From contig NZ_CP060828.1 in NCBI RefSeq assembly GCF_014489635.1, forward strand, positions 1,116,001 through 1,180,000: DNA of 64,000 nt, in the 5' to 3' direction. Made by a program: the position numbers and the translations under genes. The number at the start of each line of letters is the position of its first letter. The first letter of the stretch is position 1. Below the pieces are notes generated by a model, which had not been told where the DNA came from, ran no database searches, and was given only the letters and a program-made list of their open reading frames with translations. This DNA comes from Streptomyces roseirectus. Its GTDB lineage: Bacteria; Actinomycetota; Actinomycetes; Streptomycetales; Streptomycetaceae. Positions 16,000 through 24,337 of this stretch are shown here, in pieces.

Positions 16000-16416
16000 A
16001 TGGCAGCGAACGCGACCGCGACGGCCCTTGAGGACCGGTGGCGGGACATCCTGGCAGCACACGCCCGTACCCTCTGCGAGATCGACCGCGCCCTGCACCC
16101 CCACGGCCTCGGCGCCAGCGACTTCGAGGTCCTGGACCTCCTCGCCGCCGAGAACCCGCAGGCCGGCGACCAGTGCCGCGTCCAGAACCTCGTCGGCCGC
16201 GTCCACCTCAGTCAGAGCGCCCTCTCCCGGCTCATCGGCCGGCTGGAGAAGGACGGCCTGGTGGAGCGCACGGTGTGTGCCGAGGACCGGCGGGGCGTGT
16301 GGGTGTCGCTGACCGGGAAGGGGCGGGCGCTGCACGCGCGGGTGCTGCCGTTGCAGCGGGCGGCGCTGGAGCGGTCGCTCGGGCAGGTTCCCGGCCAGGC
16401 GCTCGGCCAGGGGTGA
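16000..16416 (+). CDS. MarR-family transcriptional regulator
   Basis: 138-aa winged-helix dimer of the MarR type. Homology begins at MAANATATALEDRWRDILAA, so the ATG at 16000-16002 is used. The core includes FEVLDLLAAENPQAGDQCRV, the recognition helix SQSALSRLIGRLEKDGLVER and a wing with CAEDRRGVWVSLT. Family members respond to phenolics or oxidants; the target is unknown. It stands alone with a hairpin terminator after it. Confidence 0.9.
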   Translation: MAANATATALEDRWRDILAAHARTLCEIDRALHPHGLGASDFEVLDLLAAENPQAGDQCRVQNLVGRVHLSQSALSRLIGRLEKDGLVERTVCAEDRRGVWVSLTGKGRALHARVLPLQRAALERSLGQVPGQALGQG

Positions 16417-16419
16417 GGT

Positions 16420-16445
16420 TTTCCGCAGGGGCAGCCGTGCGGAAA
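16420..16445 (+). terminator. Terminator after the MarR gene
   Basis: TTTCCGCA (16420-16427) pairs with TGCGGAAA (16438-16445) across a 10-nt loop, just past the stop at 16416. Confidence 0.6.
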
Positions 16446-16537
16446 GCCCCGTACCGGTGTTGAGCTGGGGTTTCTAGCGTGGGACGTGGCCTGGGCGACC
16501 GCCTGGGCGGGACGGTTCGTTCGCTGGGAGACCCCTT

Positions 16538-17197
16538 ATGCCTCTGATGTTCTCGGCTCTGCCCGAGGAGCCCGCCGGCGGGATCGCGGGCTGGGCCGCC
16601 GATCTCGTGGACACCCTGGGTGGCCCGGGGGCCGGCCTCGCCATCGCGCTGGAGAACCTGTTCCCGCCGCTGCCGAGCGAGGTGATCCTGCCGCTCACCG
16701 GGTTCGCGGCGGGGCAGGGGGTGCTGAGTCTGGCGTCCGCGTTGTTCTGGACGACGCTCGGTTCGGTCGTCGGGGCCGTCGCCCTGTACGGGATCGGCGC
16801 CTGGTTCGGCCGGGAGCGTGTGCACGCGCTGTGGGCGCGGCTGCCGTTGGTGAAGGCGTCCGATCTGGAGCGGACGGAGGTGTGGTTCGCGCGGCACGGG
16901 ACGAAGGCGGTGCTGTTCGGGCGGTTGGTGCCGGTCTTCCGGAGTCTGATCTCGGTCCCGGCGGGGGTGGAGCGGATGCCGCTCGCGGTGTTCGTGCCGC
17001 TGACCGCGCTGGGCAGCCTCTTCTGGAACTCCGTTCTGGTGACGGCGGGTTACTGGCTCGGGGACCGGTGGGAGGTGGTGGAGACGTATGTGGGGGTGCT
17101 GTCGAAGGTGGTGCTGGTGCTGGTCGTCGTCGCGTGCGCGGGGTATGTCGGTTCGCGGGTGCGGGGCCGCAACCAGGGCCTGCACAGGCGTGGTTGA
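16538..17197 (+). CDS. DedA-family membrane protein
   Basis: 219-aa polytopic membrane protein of the DedA/VTT superfamily, members of which act as lipid scramblases or flippases for undecaprenyl phosphate and phospholipids. Typical motifs are ENLFPPLPSEVILPLTGFAA and GRLVPVFRSLISVPAGVERM, with four to five hydrophobic helices. The stop overlaps the ATG of the next gene by one base (TGATG), so it is translationally coupled to a two-component system; that pairing suggests envelope stress sensing (inference). Confidence 0.9.
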   Translation: MPLMFSALPEEPAGGIAGWAADLVDTLGGPGAGLAIALENLFPPLPSEVILPLTGFAAGQGVLSLASALFWTTLGSVVGAVALYGIGAWFGRERVHALWARLPLVKASDLERTEVWFARHGTKAVLFGRLVPVFRSLISVPAGVERMPLAVFVPLTALGSLFWNSVLVTAGYWLGDRWEVVETYVGVLSKVVLVLVVVACAGYVGSRVRGRNQGLHRRG

Positions 17198-18291
17198 TGT
17201 CCGCTCGGATAGGGTCGGCGTCTGTGTGGGGGGACTTGGCGCGGCGGAGCGTGGGGACGCTGTTGGGGTGCGTGACGGCTCCGGTCGGGGTGCTGGTGCT
17301 GCCGGGGCGGGCAACGGCCCGCCGGTGGGCGGGGGTTGAGCGGGCGCGTCGGTCGTTCTTCTTCGGTGACCGGTTTCCCGAGGGCTACGCGGTGTCGGAC
17401 CGGAAGGTGCGGCGGTATCTGGCGCTGCGTGCGGTCGTGGGGCCGGTGTGCGCGGTCGTGGCCGGGCTGCTGGGTCTGGGCGCGGTGCTGGTGGTGCTGG
17501 TCGTGCGCGGGGTTGTCCAAGGGAGCCTGGGGTGGGGCGAGTTGACGGGGCAGGTGGTCCTCGGCGGCGTCCTGCTCTTCCTCGATCTCCAGGGGCTGCG
17601 TTCGCTCGCCCGGCTGGACGCGCGGTTGGCCGGCGAGTGTTTCGGGCCCTCGGGTCCCGAGCTGCTGCGGCTGCGCATCGACGAACTGGCGGCCAGCCGT
17701 GCGGCGGTCGTCGACGCCGTGGACGCCGAACGCCGCCGGATCGAGCGGGACTTGCACGACGGGATCCAGCAACGCCTGGTCGCGCTCGGCATGTTGCTCG
17801 GCCGGGCCCGGCGCGGGCGCGCCCCGGAGCGGACGGACGCGCTGCTGCTCCAGGCCCACGAGGAGTGCCGGGCGCTCCTCGCCGAGCTGCGCGAGGTGAC
17901 GTGGCGCGTCTATCCGTCGGCGCTGGACAGCCTGGGGCTCGAAGAGGCGCTGGGCGGGGTGTCCGAGCGGTGCGCGCTGCCCGTCCGCACGGAGTTCGAC
18001 GTCGCCGGTGAGCTGCCCCGGCCGGTGGAGACCGCCGCGTACTTCGTGGTCTCGGAGGCCGTGACCAACGCGGCCAAGCACTCGGGGGCGACGAAGGTCC
18101 ACGTCCGGGTCGTGCTGCGCGGCCCGGTGCTCGTGGTGCGCGTCCGGGACGACGGGGCGGGCGGCGCGGACGCCGACGGCAGTGGGCTCGGCGGGCTGCG
18201 GGGGCGGGTCGCCGCGCTCGACGGCACGCTGTCCGTCGACAGCCCCGCCGGGGGACCGACCACGATCATCGCGGAGCTGCCGTGCGCCTGA
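17197..18291 (+). CDS. NarL-type sensor histidine kinase
   Basis: 364-aa membrane sensor kinase. Hydrophobic segments lie at about residues 20-35 and two more at about 78-130, with no large extracellular domain, so it probably senses the membrane or a partner. The HisKA_3 box has H187 in RRRIERDLHDGIQQRL. The HATPase domain follows with EAVTNAAKHSGATKV (N-box), VRDDGAGG and GSGLGGLRGRV. The ATG overlaps the dedA stop and the 3' end overlaps the regulator start by 10 bp. Confidence 0.9.
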   Translation: MSARIGSASVWGDLARRSVGTLLGCVTAPVGVLVLPGRATARRWAGVERARRSFFFGDRFPEGYAVSDRKVRRYLALRAVVGPVCAVVAGLLGLGAVLVVLVVRGVVQGSLGWGELTGQVVLGGVLLFLDLQGLRSLARLDARLAGECFGPSGPELLRLRIDELAASRAAVVDAVDAERRRIERDLHDGIQQRLVALGMLLGRARRGRAPERTDALLLQAHEECRALLAELREVTWRVYPSALDSLGLEEALGGVSERCALPVRTEFDVAGELPRPVETAAYFVVSEAVTNAAKHSGATKVHVRVVLRGPVLVVRVRDDGAGGADADGSGLGGLRGRVAALDGTLSVDSPAGGPTTIIAELPCA

Positions 18292-18926
18292 TGCTCGCCG
18301 AGGACTCGACGCTGTTGCGCGAGGGGCTGGTCCGGCTCCTCGTCGAGGAGGGGCACGAGGTGGTGGGCGCGTTCGGTGACGCCGCTCCCCTGCCGGACGC
18401 CGTCGCGGCGCACCGGCCCGACGTCGTCGTCCTCGACATCCGTATGCCACCGACGCACACCGACGAGGGGCTGCGGGCTGCCCTGACGATCCGTCAGGAG
18501 TGGCCGGGGACCGGTGTGTTGGTGCTGTCGCAGCACATCGAGCGGCACTATGCCGCCCGGCTCCTGGCCGCCGGCGCGGAACGCGTGGGGTATCTGCTGA
18601 AGGACCGGGTCGCGCAGGTCGAGGAGTTCCTGGACGCCCTGGAGCGCGTCCACGCGGGCGGCGCGGTCCTGGACCCGGAAGTCGTCCGGCAGTTGGTGGT
18701 CCGCACGACGCACACCGACCCGCTGACCCGCCTGACGCCCCGCGAGCGCGATGTCCTCGAAGCGCTCGCCCAGGGGCATACGAACGCGGCGATCGCGCGG
18801 AAGCTGCACGTCTCGCTGAGCGCGGTGGAGAAACACCTGGCGGCGATCTTCGACAAGCTGGAGCTGTCCCACGCCACGGGCTACAACCGGCGGGTGCTGG
18901 CGATCCTGCGGTACCTGGAGAGCTAG
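18282..18926 (+). CDS. NarL/LuxR-family response regulator
   Basis: 214-aa cognate regulator. The receiver domain has an acidic pocket at ED (7-8), phospho-acceptor D52 in VVVLDIRMPP and K in YLLKDRV. The C-terminal LuxR HTH (about residues 148-210) contains LTPRERDVLEALAQGHTNAA and SLSAVEKHLAAIFDKL. The GTG start at 18282 lies inside the kinase 3' end, a typical coupled pair. Targets are unknown. Confidence 0.93.
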   Translation: MRLMLAEDSTLLREGLVRLLVEEGHEVVGAFGDAAPLPDAVAAHRPDVVVLDIRMPPTHTDEGLRAALTIRQEWPGTGVLVLSQHIERHYAARLLAAGAERVGYLLKDRVAQVEEFLDALERVHAGGAVLDPEVVRQLVVRTTHTDPLTRLTPRERDVLEALAQGHTNAAIARKLHVSLSAVEKHLAAIFDKLELSHATGYNRRVLAILRYLES

Positions 18927-18936
18927 CGGCTCTTGA

Positions 18937-18962
18937 GGGCCCCGGCTGTCGTGCCGGGGCCC
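18937..18962. terminator. Bidirectional terminator between response regulator and hydrolase
   Basis: Perfect 10-bp arms GGGCCCCGGC (18937-18946) and GCCGGGGCCC (18953-18962) with loop TGTCGT, between convergent genes ending at 18926 and 18975. Confidence 0.75.
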
Positions 18963-18974
18963 CGGTGTGCGTGG

Positions 18975-19523
18975 TCAGCGTCCGAGCAGCGCCCTCACCC
19001 CCGCGACCGTCGTCACCTTGATCAGCGGCTGGTAGAGGTCCATCACGTCGAGCGCCTTCGCGTGCGCGGTGTCGTTGGCGCCCGCGCAGGCGTCGGCGGC
19101 GACGAGGACTTCGACGCCGGCGTCGGCGGCGGCCAGGGCCGTCGACAGGACGCAGCAGTCGGTGCTGACGCCGGCGAGGACGAGGCGGCCGTGGGGGGCG
19201 ACGCGTTCGGCGAGCTCCGGGGTCCACTTGCCGAACGAGGGGGCGTCCAGGACGTGCGGGGCGAGGGCGGAGAAGCCGTCCGTCAGGTGCCACAGGGGCG
19301 CGTCCGGCGGCTGGAGGGCGAACGGCCACTGCGCGTAGTACGCGCGCCAGGCGCCTTCCGGCTCCGGCGGGGCGACGAACCGGGTGAACGTCACGTCGTC
19401 CCCGAAGGCCGGCAGCAGTCGCCGTACCCCGGTGGCGGCCTCGCGGTAGCGGGGGGTGGCCCAGGGGCTCGTGGGGTCGGCGAAGACGTACTGCATGTCG
19501 ACGACCGCGAGGTGGTGGGTCAT
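18975..19523 (-). CDS. Isochorismatase-family cysteine hydrolase
   Basis: 182-aa alpha/beta hydrolase of the nicotinamidase/isochorismatase superfamily. The catalytic triad is readable: D9 in AVVDMQ, K99 in PSFGKWTPEL and C124 in GVSTDCCVLS. The substrate is unknown (amide or enol ether). The ATG at 19521-19523 (MTHHLAVVDMQ) fits the family start. An IclR gene lies 144 bp upstream on the same strand and may regulate it. Confidence 0.88.
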   Translation of the reverse strand: MTHHLAVVDMQYVFADPTSPWATPRYREAATGVRRLLPAFGDDVTFTRFVAPPEPEGAWRAYYAQWPFALQPPDAPLWHLTDGFSALAPHVLDAPSFGKWTPELAERVAPHGRLVLAGVSTDCCVLSTALAAADAGVEVLVAADACAGANDTAHAKALDVMDLYQPLIKVTTVAGVRALLGR

Positions 19524-19666
19524 GTCGCGGCCTCCCGGGCGCGGGCGGAGGCGGTGCTGGCGTGAGGGTCCGTCATCGTCAGGTGTCTGCCTGTCTTCCG
19601 GTGCGGGCGCGAGGGGTGTCCGAGGCAGTCCTACCCGGCGGGGCCCCTCGCGCACCGCGCACGGCC

Positions 19667-20455
19667 TCAGGCACCCATCTCCGTCCGCGCGAACTCGTCC
19701 GCGCGCAGACCCCGGGCGATCGCGGCGGCCGCGGCGTGCAGGTGGGGCGCCGTGCGGGCGGGCTGGACGCGGACGGCGTCGGCGATCACGCCGACGGCGG
19801 CGACGACGCTCCCGCGCGCGTCCCGCACGGGGACGGCGTGGCTGCTGCGGCCCTGGACGAACGTGTTGTGGACGAGCGCGTAGCCCTCCCGGCGCACGCG
19901 CACGAGGCCGCGGCGCAGCGCGCTGACGTCGGTGACGGTGGCCGGGGTGTAGGCGCGCAGGGGCGGTACGAGGGCCTGCTGCTGGACGGTCTCGTCCGCG
20001 TGCGCGAGGAGGACGAGGCCGACGGCGGTGGCGTGCAGCGGGAGGCGGCGACGTTCGGCGACGACCCGGGCCGTGCGCTGCGGGTCGCCGCAGACGAAGG
20101 CCAGGCAGACGCTCTCGGCGCCGTCGCGGACGGCGATCATCGCGGCGGCCGAGGTCTGCCGGTGCAGGGCGACCAGGCAGGGGTGGGCGGCCTCGACGAG
20201 GGAGGAGGCGCGCGGGGCGAGGGAGGCGGTCTCCCACAGGCGCAGGCCGATGCTGTAGCCGCCGTCGGCGGAGCGTTCCAGGGCGCCCCAGGCGTGGAGT
20301 TTGTTGACGATGCGGTAGACCGTGGCGACGGGCAGGGAGCAGCGGCGACTGATGTCGCTGAGGGACAGCGTCCGGTTCTCCGGGTCGAAGGCGGCAAGGA
20401 TGCTCAGCGTCCGGTCGACGACCGAACGCTCCGGGGAGGAGTGGGGAGTGGTCAT
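19667..20455 (-). CDS. IclR-family transcriptional regulator
   Basis: 262-aa regulator with an N-terminal winged helix (about residues 15-75: VVDRTLSILAAFDPENRTLS, SLPVATVYRIVNKLHAWGAL) and a C-terminal GAF-like effector domain (about 90-255). The ATG at 20453-20455 (MTTPHSSPE) follows GAAAGGAAA. It lies upstream of and in the same direction as the cysteine hydrolase gene, and divergent from an AraC-type gene, either of which could be a target. Confidence 0.9.
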   Translation of the reverse strand: MTTPHSSPERSVVDRTLSILAAFDPENRTLSLSDISRRCSLPVATVYRIVNKLHAWGALERSADGGYSIGLRLWETASLAPRASSLVEAAHPCLVALHRQTSAAAMIAVRDGAESVCLAFVCGDPQRTARVVAERRRLPLHATAVGLVLLAHADETVQQQALVPPLRAYTPATVTDVSALRRGLVRVRREGYALVHNTFVQGRSSHAVPVRDARGSVVAAVGVIADAVRVQPARTAPHLHAAAAAIARGLRADEFARTEMGA

Positions 20456-20622
20456 CCCGTTCAGTTTCCTTTCACCTTCATGACAAGGGTGCTTTCGGGA
20501 TGCGTGTGGGCACGTGCGGGCACCAAGCGGCACGTGGGGAACCAGAGATGATCCGGCATCGAGCGACCACGTCTATGATTGAACCCTCAAGCTGCATGAG
20601 AAAGGTCGATTCCGGAACGCCC

Positions 20623-21513
20623 ATGGTCGATTTCGCATCGTTAGCGATCCCCGTCGTGCCCTTCTCGCCCCTGTGCCGGCCCGGTCTCGGTCTCGCGCTC
20701 ACCTCGCTGAAGACCCTGCGCGGCTTCGGGGACCCGGAGTTCCTGGCCGCTCCGCACCGGCTGGACTTCCACCAGATCCTGCTGGTGACGGAGGGCGGCG
20801 GGACCTATGCGATCGACTCCGCGCGCGTCGTGTGCCGTCCGGGGACGCTGCTGTGGACGCGGCCCAACCAGGTGGTCCAGTTCTGTCCGCGACCGGACAT
20901 GGACGCCGACATCATCATGTTCACGGAGTCGTTCCCGCTGAGCATGAGCGCGCACATGGGCATGCTCGACGACGTGCTGCGGCCCTCGCACTGGCGGCTG
21001 CGGGACGGTGAACTCGCCGCGCTGAAGCGGGTGCTGGGCGTGCTGGAGGAGGAGTTCACGCGCCCCGACCAGGGGCTCGGCGAGGACCTGCTGAAGCATC
21101 TGCTGGCGGTCGTCCTGCTGCACATCGACCAGATGTGCCGTCAACGCCACAAGGAGACGGCCGCGTTCAGCGGCGAGCACGGTGAACTGTTCCTGCGTTT
21201 CCGCCGCGAGCTGGACCGCTCCTACCGTGCGACCCGGCTCGTCGAGGAGTACGCGGCGGCGCTGCGGTGCTCCACGCGCGCGTTGTCGCGGGCCTGCCGC
21301 GCGGTCGCGGGGACGTCGACGAAGGACGTGATCGACGCGCGCGTGGCCCTGGAGGCGCGCCGGCTGCTGGTCCACACCGACCTGCCGATCAGCGCGATCG
21401 CGCGGCAGCTCGGATTCTCCGAGGTGACCAACTTCGGCAAGTTCTTCGTGCGCCGCGTGAATATGACACCGGGTGCCTTCCGGCGTGAGTCGAAACGGGG
21501 TCACCAGTCGTGA
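20623..21513 (+). CDS. AraC-family transcriptional regulator
   Basis: 296-aa regulator: an N-terminal cupin-like sensing domain (about 35-130; FHQILLVTEGGGTYAIDSAR, RPGTLLWTRPNQVVQF) and a C-terminal double HTH (about 195-290; LVEEYAAALRCSTRALSRAC, PISAIARQLGFSEVTNFGKF, then the MTPGAFRRE ending). The ATG at 20623-20625 (MVDFASLAIP) is the likeliest start, but in-frame ATGs lie upstream (20575 region), and TATGAT there could instead be a -10 box. Target unknown. Confidence 0.87.
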   Translation: MVDFASLAIPVVPFSPLCRPGLGLALTSLKTLRGFGDPEFLAAPHRLDFHQILLVTEGGGTYAIDSARVVCRPGTLLWTRPNQVVQFCPRPDMDADIIMFTESFPLSMSAHMGMLDDVLRPSHWRLRDGELAALKRVLGVLEEEFTRPDQGLGEDLLKHLLAVVLLHIDQMCRQRHKETAAFSGEHGELFLRFRRELDRSYRATRLVEEYAAALRCSTRALSRACRAVAGTSTKDVIDARVALEARRLLVHTDLPISAIARQLGFSEVTNFGKFFVRRVNMTPGAFRRESKRGHQS

Positions 21514-21682
21514 TTCGGGCACCTCGGACCCGCTTAATCGTTCGGCCGCTCTATTAAGGGCGGAGGTCTACGCCCGTAAACTCGGTTTTCTTTCCGTTGT
21601 TCGGAAGAACGGTTGTTTCCGATTACCGGAAGTGGCAAGACTGTGTCCTGCGTGCTTCGGGCGACCTTCCGTTGCGCGAGTG

Positions 21683-22309
21683 TCAGCCGTGGCCGTACCG
21701 GCGCGCCGACTCGTTCTGCTGCGCCAGGCGCCTGAGCGAGAGGAGAGCGGGTTCGAGGAGGACGGTGAGCAGGAGGGCGCGTTCGGCGCTCTCCAGGGGG
21801 TCGTCGATGCCGTCGAGCTGGCCGAGGTCGAGGGCTGCCGTGCGTTCCGCGAGGCGGGCGTAGGGCAGGAGGGTCGTGTGGTCGACGGGGGCGCCGAGGG
21901 AGCGCAGTGAGGTGATGGTCTCGGCGAGGGCGGCGCGCGCGGGGGCGCCGGCGTGCACGTTCCAGCCCAACTCGGCGATGAGGGCGTCGACTTCGGCGGT
22001 CCCCTCGGGTGCGGACGCCTCTTCGGTTTCGCCGGTGACGTCGATCGCGCCGATGACGAGGCCGAGCAGGATGTGGGGGTCGCCGGTGTACGCGGCGACG
22101 GCGTCGAGGACCTGGCGGGCGGTGCTGACGGACAGTCCGCGCACGCCGGTGAGGGCGCGGATCAGGCGGAGCCTGCGCAGGTGCGCCTCGTCGTACTCGG
22201 CCTGGGTGGCGGAGGTCTGGCGGCCGGGCGGGAGCAGGCCCTCGCGCAGGTAGTACTTGATCGTCGTGACGGAGACGCCGCTGCGGCGGCTCAGTTCGGA
22301 CATGCGCAT
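21683..22309 (-). CDS. MerR-family transcriptional regulator
   Basis: 208-aa regulator with the N-terminal MerR winged helix MRMSELSRRSGVSVTTIKYY LREGLLPPG (residues 1-29 onward) and a helical effector region, with no metal-binding cysteines, so it probably senses a hydrophobic drug or metabolite. It is divergent from a monooxygenase-like/MFS efflux pair, with a large palindrome holding both promoters between them. The architecture predicts autoregulation and control of efflux. Confidence 0.9.
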   Translation of the reverse strand: MRMSELSRRSGVSVTTIKYYLREGLLPPGRQTSATQAEYDEAHLRRLRLIRALTGVRGLSVSTARQVLDAVAAYTGDPHILLGLVIGAIDVTGETEEASAPEGTAEVDALIAELGWNVHAGAPARAALAETITSLRSLGAPVDHTTLLPYARLAERTAALDLGQLDGIDDPLESAERALLLTVLLEPALLSLRRLAQQNESARRYGHG

Positions 22310-22350
22310 CGGTGGTGCCCCGCTCCGGCCTCGTGACCCTTGCCACTCAC

Positions 22351-22397
22351 TATTGGATACCTCTACTGTCTAACATAGATAGTGCAGGTATCCAATA
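22351..22397. promoter_or_regulatory. Mirror-image divergent promoters inside a 12-bp-arm palindrome
   Basis: Arms TATTGGATACCT (22351-22362) and AGGTATCCAATA (22386-22397) are perfect, with a 23-bp spacer. Each arm carries a TTGGAT -35 box. Rightward -10 is TAGATA (22376-22381, 17-bp spacing) and leftward -10 reads TAGACA, also at 17 bp. The two promoters overlap face to face, so a MerR dimer could switch both. Confidence 0.75.
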
Positions 22398-22445
22398 TTG
22401 GCCTGCCCTTCACCCACCCCTGCGCGCCGACGTGAGGACACACCC

Positions 22446-22841
22446 ATGCCCGCTCTGAGCTGGACCGCCGCCACTCCTCCCCCGCCGGACACCGAGGCGT
22501 ACCTCATGGCCTCCCGCTTCGAGGTCCGCACCCTCGCCGACGCCCTGCGTTTCCTGCTGAAGACCCCCGCGGTCTGGAAGCAGGCCAAGGGCGCGCCGGG
22601 CGCGTACGGCGCCGCGCTGATCGCCGAGCCCCTGAAGCGCACGTTCTGGACCCTGTCGTCCTGGGAGAGCGAGGACGCGCTCCACGCGTACGCGCGCGCC
22701 GTCCCGCACCGGCCGGTGATGACCGGCCTCAGGAAGTCGATGAAGTCCGCCACCTTCACCTACTGGGCGGGCCCGCCCGCGATCGACTGGACGGACGCGC
22801 GGAACCGGCTCGCCGAGAAACAGCGGGAGGACGCGTCGTGA
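22446..22841 (+). CDS. DUF3291/monooxygenase-like small protein
   Basis: 131-aa protein of the dimeric alpha/beta-barrel type related to DUF3291 and spheroidene-monooxygenase-like proteins: SRFEVRTLADALRFLLKTPA, RTFWTLSSWESEDALHAYAR, HRPVMTGLRKSM. The function is unproven; a small-molecule modification role fits its place upstream of an efflux pump. The ATG at 22446-22448 is used. Its stop overlaps the GTG of the MFS gene (GTGA), so the two form an operon from the rightward MerR-type promoter. Confidence 0.75.
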   Translation: MPALSWTAATPPPPDTEAYLMASRFEVRTLADALRFLLKTPAVWKQAKGAPGAYGAALIAEPLKRTFWTLSSWESEDALHAYARAVPHRPVMTGLRKSMKSATFTYWAGPPAIDWTDARNRLAEKQREDAS

Positions 22842-24238
22842 CGCTCACCGGCACCACCGAGGCGCCCCGCGCCGCGACCCGCCGCGCTCCCCTGTGGCTC
22901 GCGGTCGTCGCCGCGAGCGTCCCGATGTTCATGGTCGCCCTCGACAACCTGGTCGTCTCGACGACCCTTCACACCCTCGCCGTCGACCTCGGCGCGAGCA
23001 CCCAGCAGCTCCAGTGGTTCGTCAACGCGTACGTTCTCGGCTTCGCCTGTCTGCTGATGACCGGCGCCGCGCTCGGGGACCGGTTCGGGCGCCGGCGGGT
23101 GTTCGTCGCGGGGATCGCGCTGTTCACGCTGGCGTCGGTGGGGTGCGGACTGGCGGGCAGCAGTGGGCAGTTGATCGCGTTCCGGGCCGTTCAGGGGTTC
23201 GGGGCGGCGGCCGTGATGCCGCTGTCGCTGACGCTGCTGTCGCAGGCCGTCCCCGAGCGGCTGCGCGGGCTCGCGCTGGGCGTGTGGTCCGGGGTGAGCG
23301 GGCTCGCCGTCGCGCTGGGGCCGGTCGTCGGCGGGGCCGTCGTCGAGGGGCTGGACTGGCGGTGGATCTTCTGGGTCAACGTGCCGGTGTGCGTCGTCGC
23401 GATCCCGCTGGTGTACGGCGCGCTGAAGGAGAGTGCGCTGCCGGGCACCCGGCTCGACCTGGGCGGGATGGTGCTCGCGGCGGGCGGGCTGTGCGCGGTC
23501 GTGTGGGGCATCGTGCACGGCGAGCCGGACGGCTGGACGTCGGGGACGGTGCTGGGCGCGTTCGCGGCGGGGACCGTGCTGCTCGCGGGGTTCGTCGCCT
23601 GGGAGGGGCGGGCGCCGCAGCCGATGCTGCCGCTGTCGTTCTACCGGGTGCGGGCGTTCACGCTGACCAACGTCGTCTCGGCGGCGATGTACTTCGGGGT
23701 CTTCGGCTCGCTCTTCCTGCTCACGCAGTACCTCCAGATCGCGCCGCCGCGCACCCCCCTCGAAGCGGGGGTGCGGACGCTGCCGTGGACGCTGATGCCG
23801 ATGGTCGTGGCGCCGGTCGCGGGGCTGCTGACGGACCGGGTCGGGGGCGGGCGGCTGATGGCGCTCGGGCTGTTCCTGCAAGGCGCGGGGCTCGGCTGGA
23901 TCAACCTCCTCGCCGGGACGGACACGGCGTACGCGGCGCTCGTGTGGCCGATGGTGGTGGCCGGCACCGGGATGGGGTTCGTGTTCGCGCCGACGGCGGC
24001 CGTGGTGCTGGGCTCGGTGGACCGGGAGCACGCGGGGAAGGCGTCCGGCGCCAACAGCACCGTCCGCGAGATCGGGGGCGCGCTCGGGATCGCCGTCCTG
24101 AGCACGGTGTTCGTGGCGTACGGGGACACCGGGAGTCCGCGGGGGTTCGTGGACGGGCTGGTGCCCGCGGTGTGGGTGGGGGTCGCGGTGGTGTTCGCGG
24201 GGGCGGTCTGCGCGCTCGGGATTCCCCGGAGGCCGTGA
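22838..24238 (+). CDS. MFS efflux transporter, DHA2 (14-helix, EmrB/QacA) type
   Basis: 466-aa drug:proton antiporter. Motif A appears as GAALGDRFGRRRVF, helix 1 has FMVALDNLVVSTTLHTLAVD, and motif C-like GVSGLAVALGPVVGGAVVEG is in helix 5. Length and helix count match the QacA/EmrB group. The GTG start overlaps the preceding stop. Divergence from a MerR gene suggests drug-induced expression; the substrate is unknown. Confidence 0.93.
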   Translation: MTLTGTTEAPRAATRRAPLWLAVVAASVPMFMVALDNLVVSTTLHTLAVDLGASTQQLQWFVNAYVLGFACLLMTGAALGDRFGRRRVFVAGIALFTLASVGCGLAGSSGQLIAFRAVQGFGAAAVMPLSLTLLSQAVPERLRGLALGVWSGVSGLAVALGPVVGGAVVEGLDWRWIFWVNVPVCVVAIPLVYGALKESALPGTRLDLGGMVLAAGGLCAVVWGIVHGEPDGWTSGTVLGAFAAGTVLLAGFVAWEGRAPQPMLPLSFYRVRAFTLTNVVSAAMYFGVFGSLFLLTQYLQIAPPRTPLEAGVRTLPWTLMPMVVAPVAGLLTDRVGGGRLMALGLFLQGAGLGWINLLAGTDTAYAALVWPMVVAGTGMGFVFAPTAAVVLGSVDREHAGKASGANSTVREIGGALGIAVLSTVFVAYGDTGSPRGFVDGLVPAVWVGVAVVFAGAVCALGIPRRP

Positions 24239-24337
24239 GCCGCGCGGGTTGGGCAGAGGGCCGTCGGGGAAGCCTCGGACCGTCGGCCGGCCGTTGCGCG
24301 GGGGCGGCGGAGACTTCAGGGATGGAGTTGATGCACG

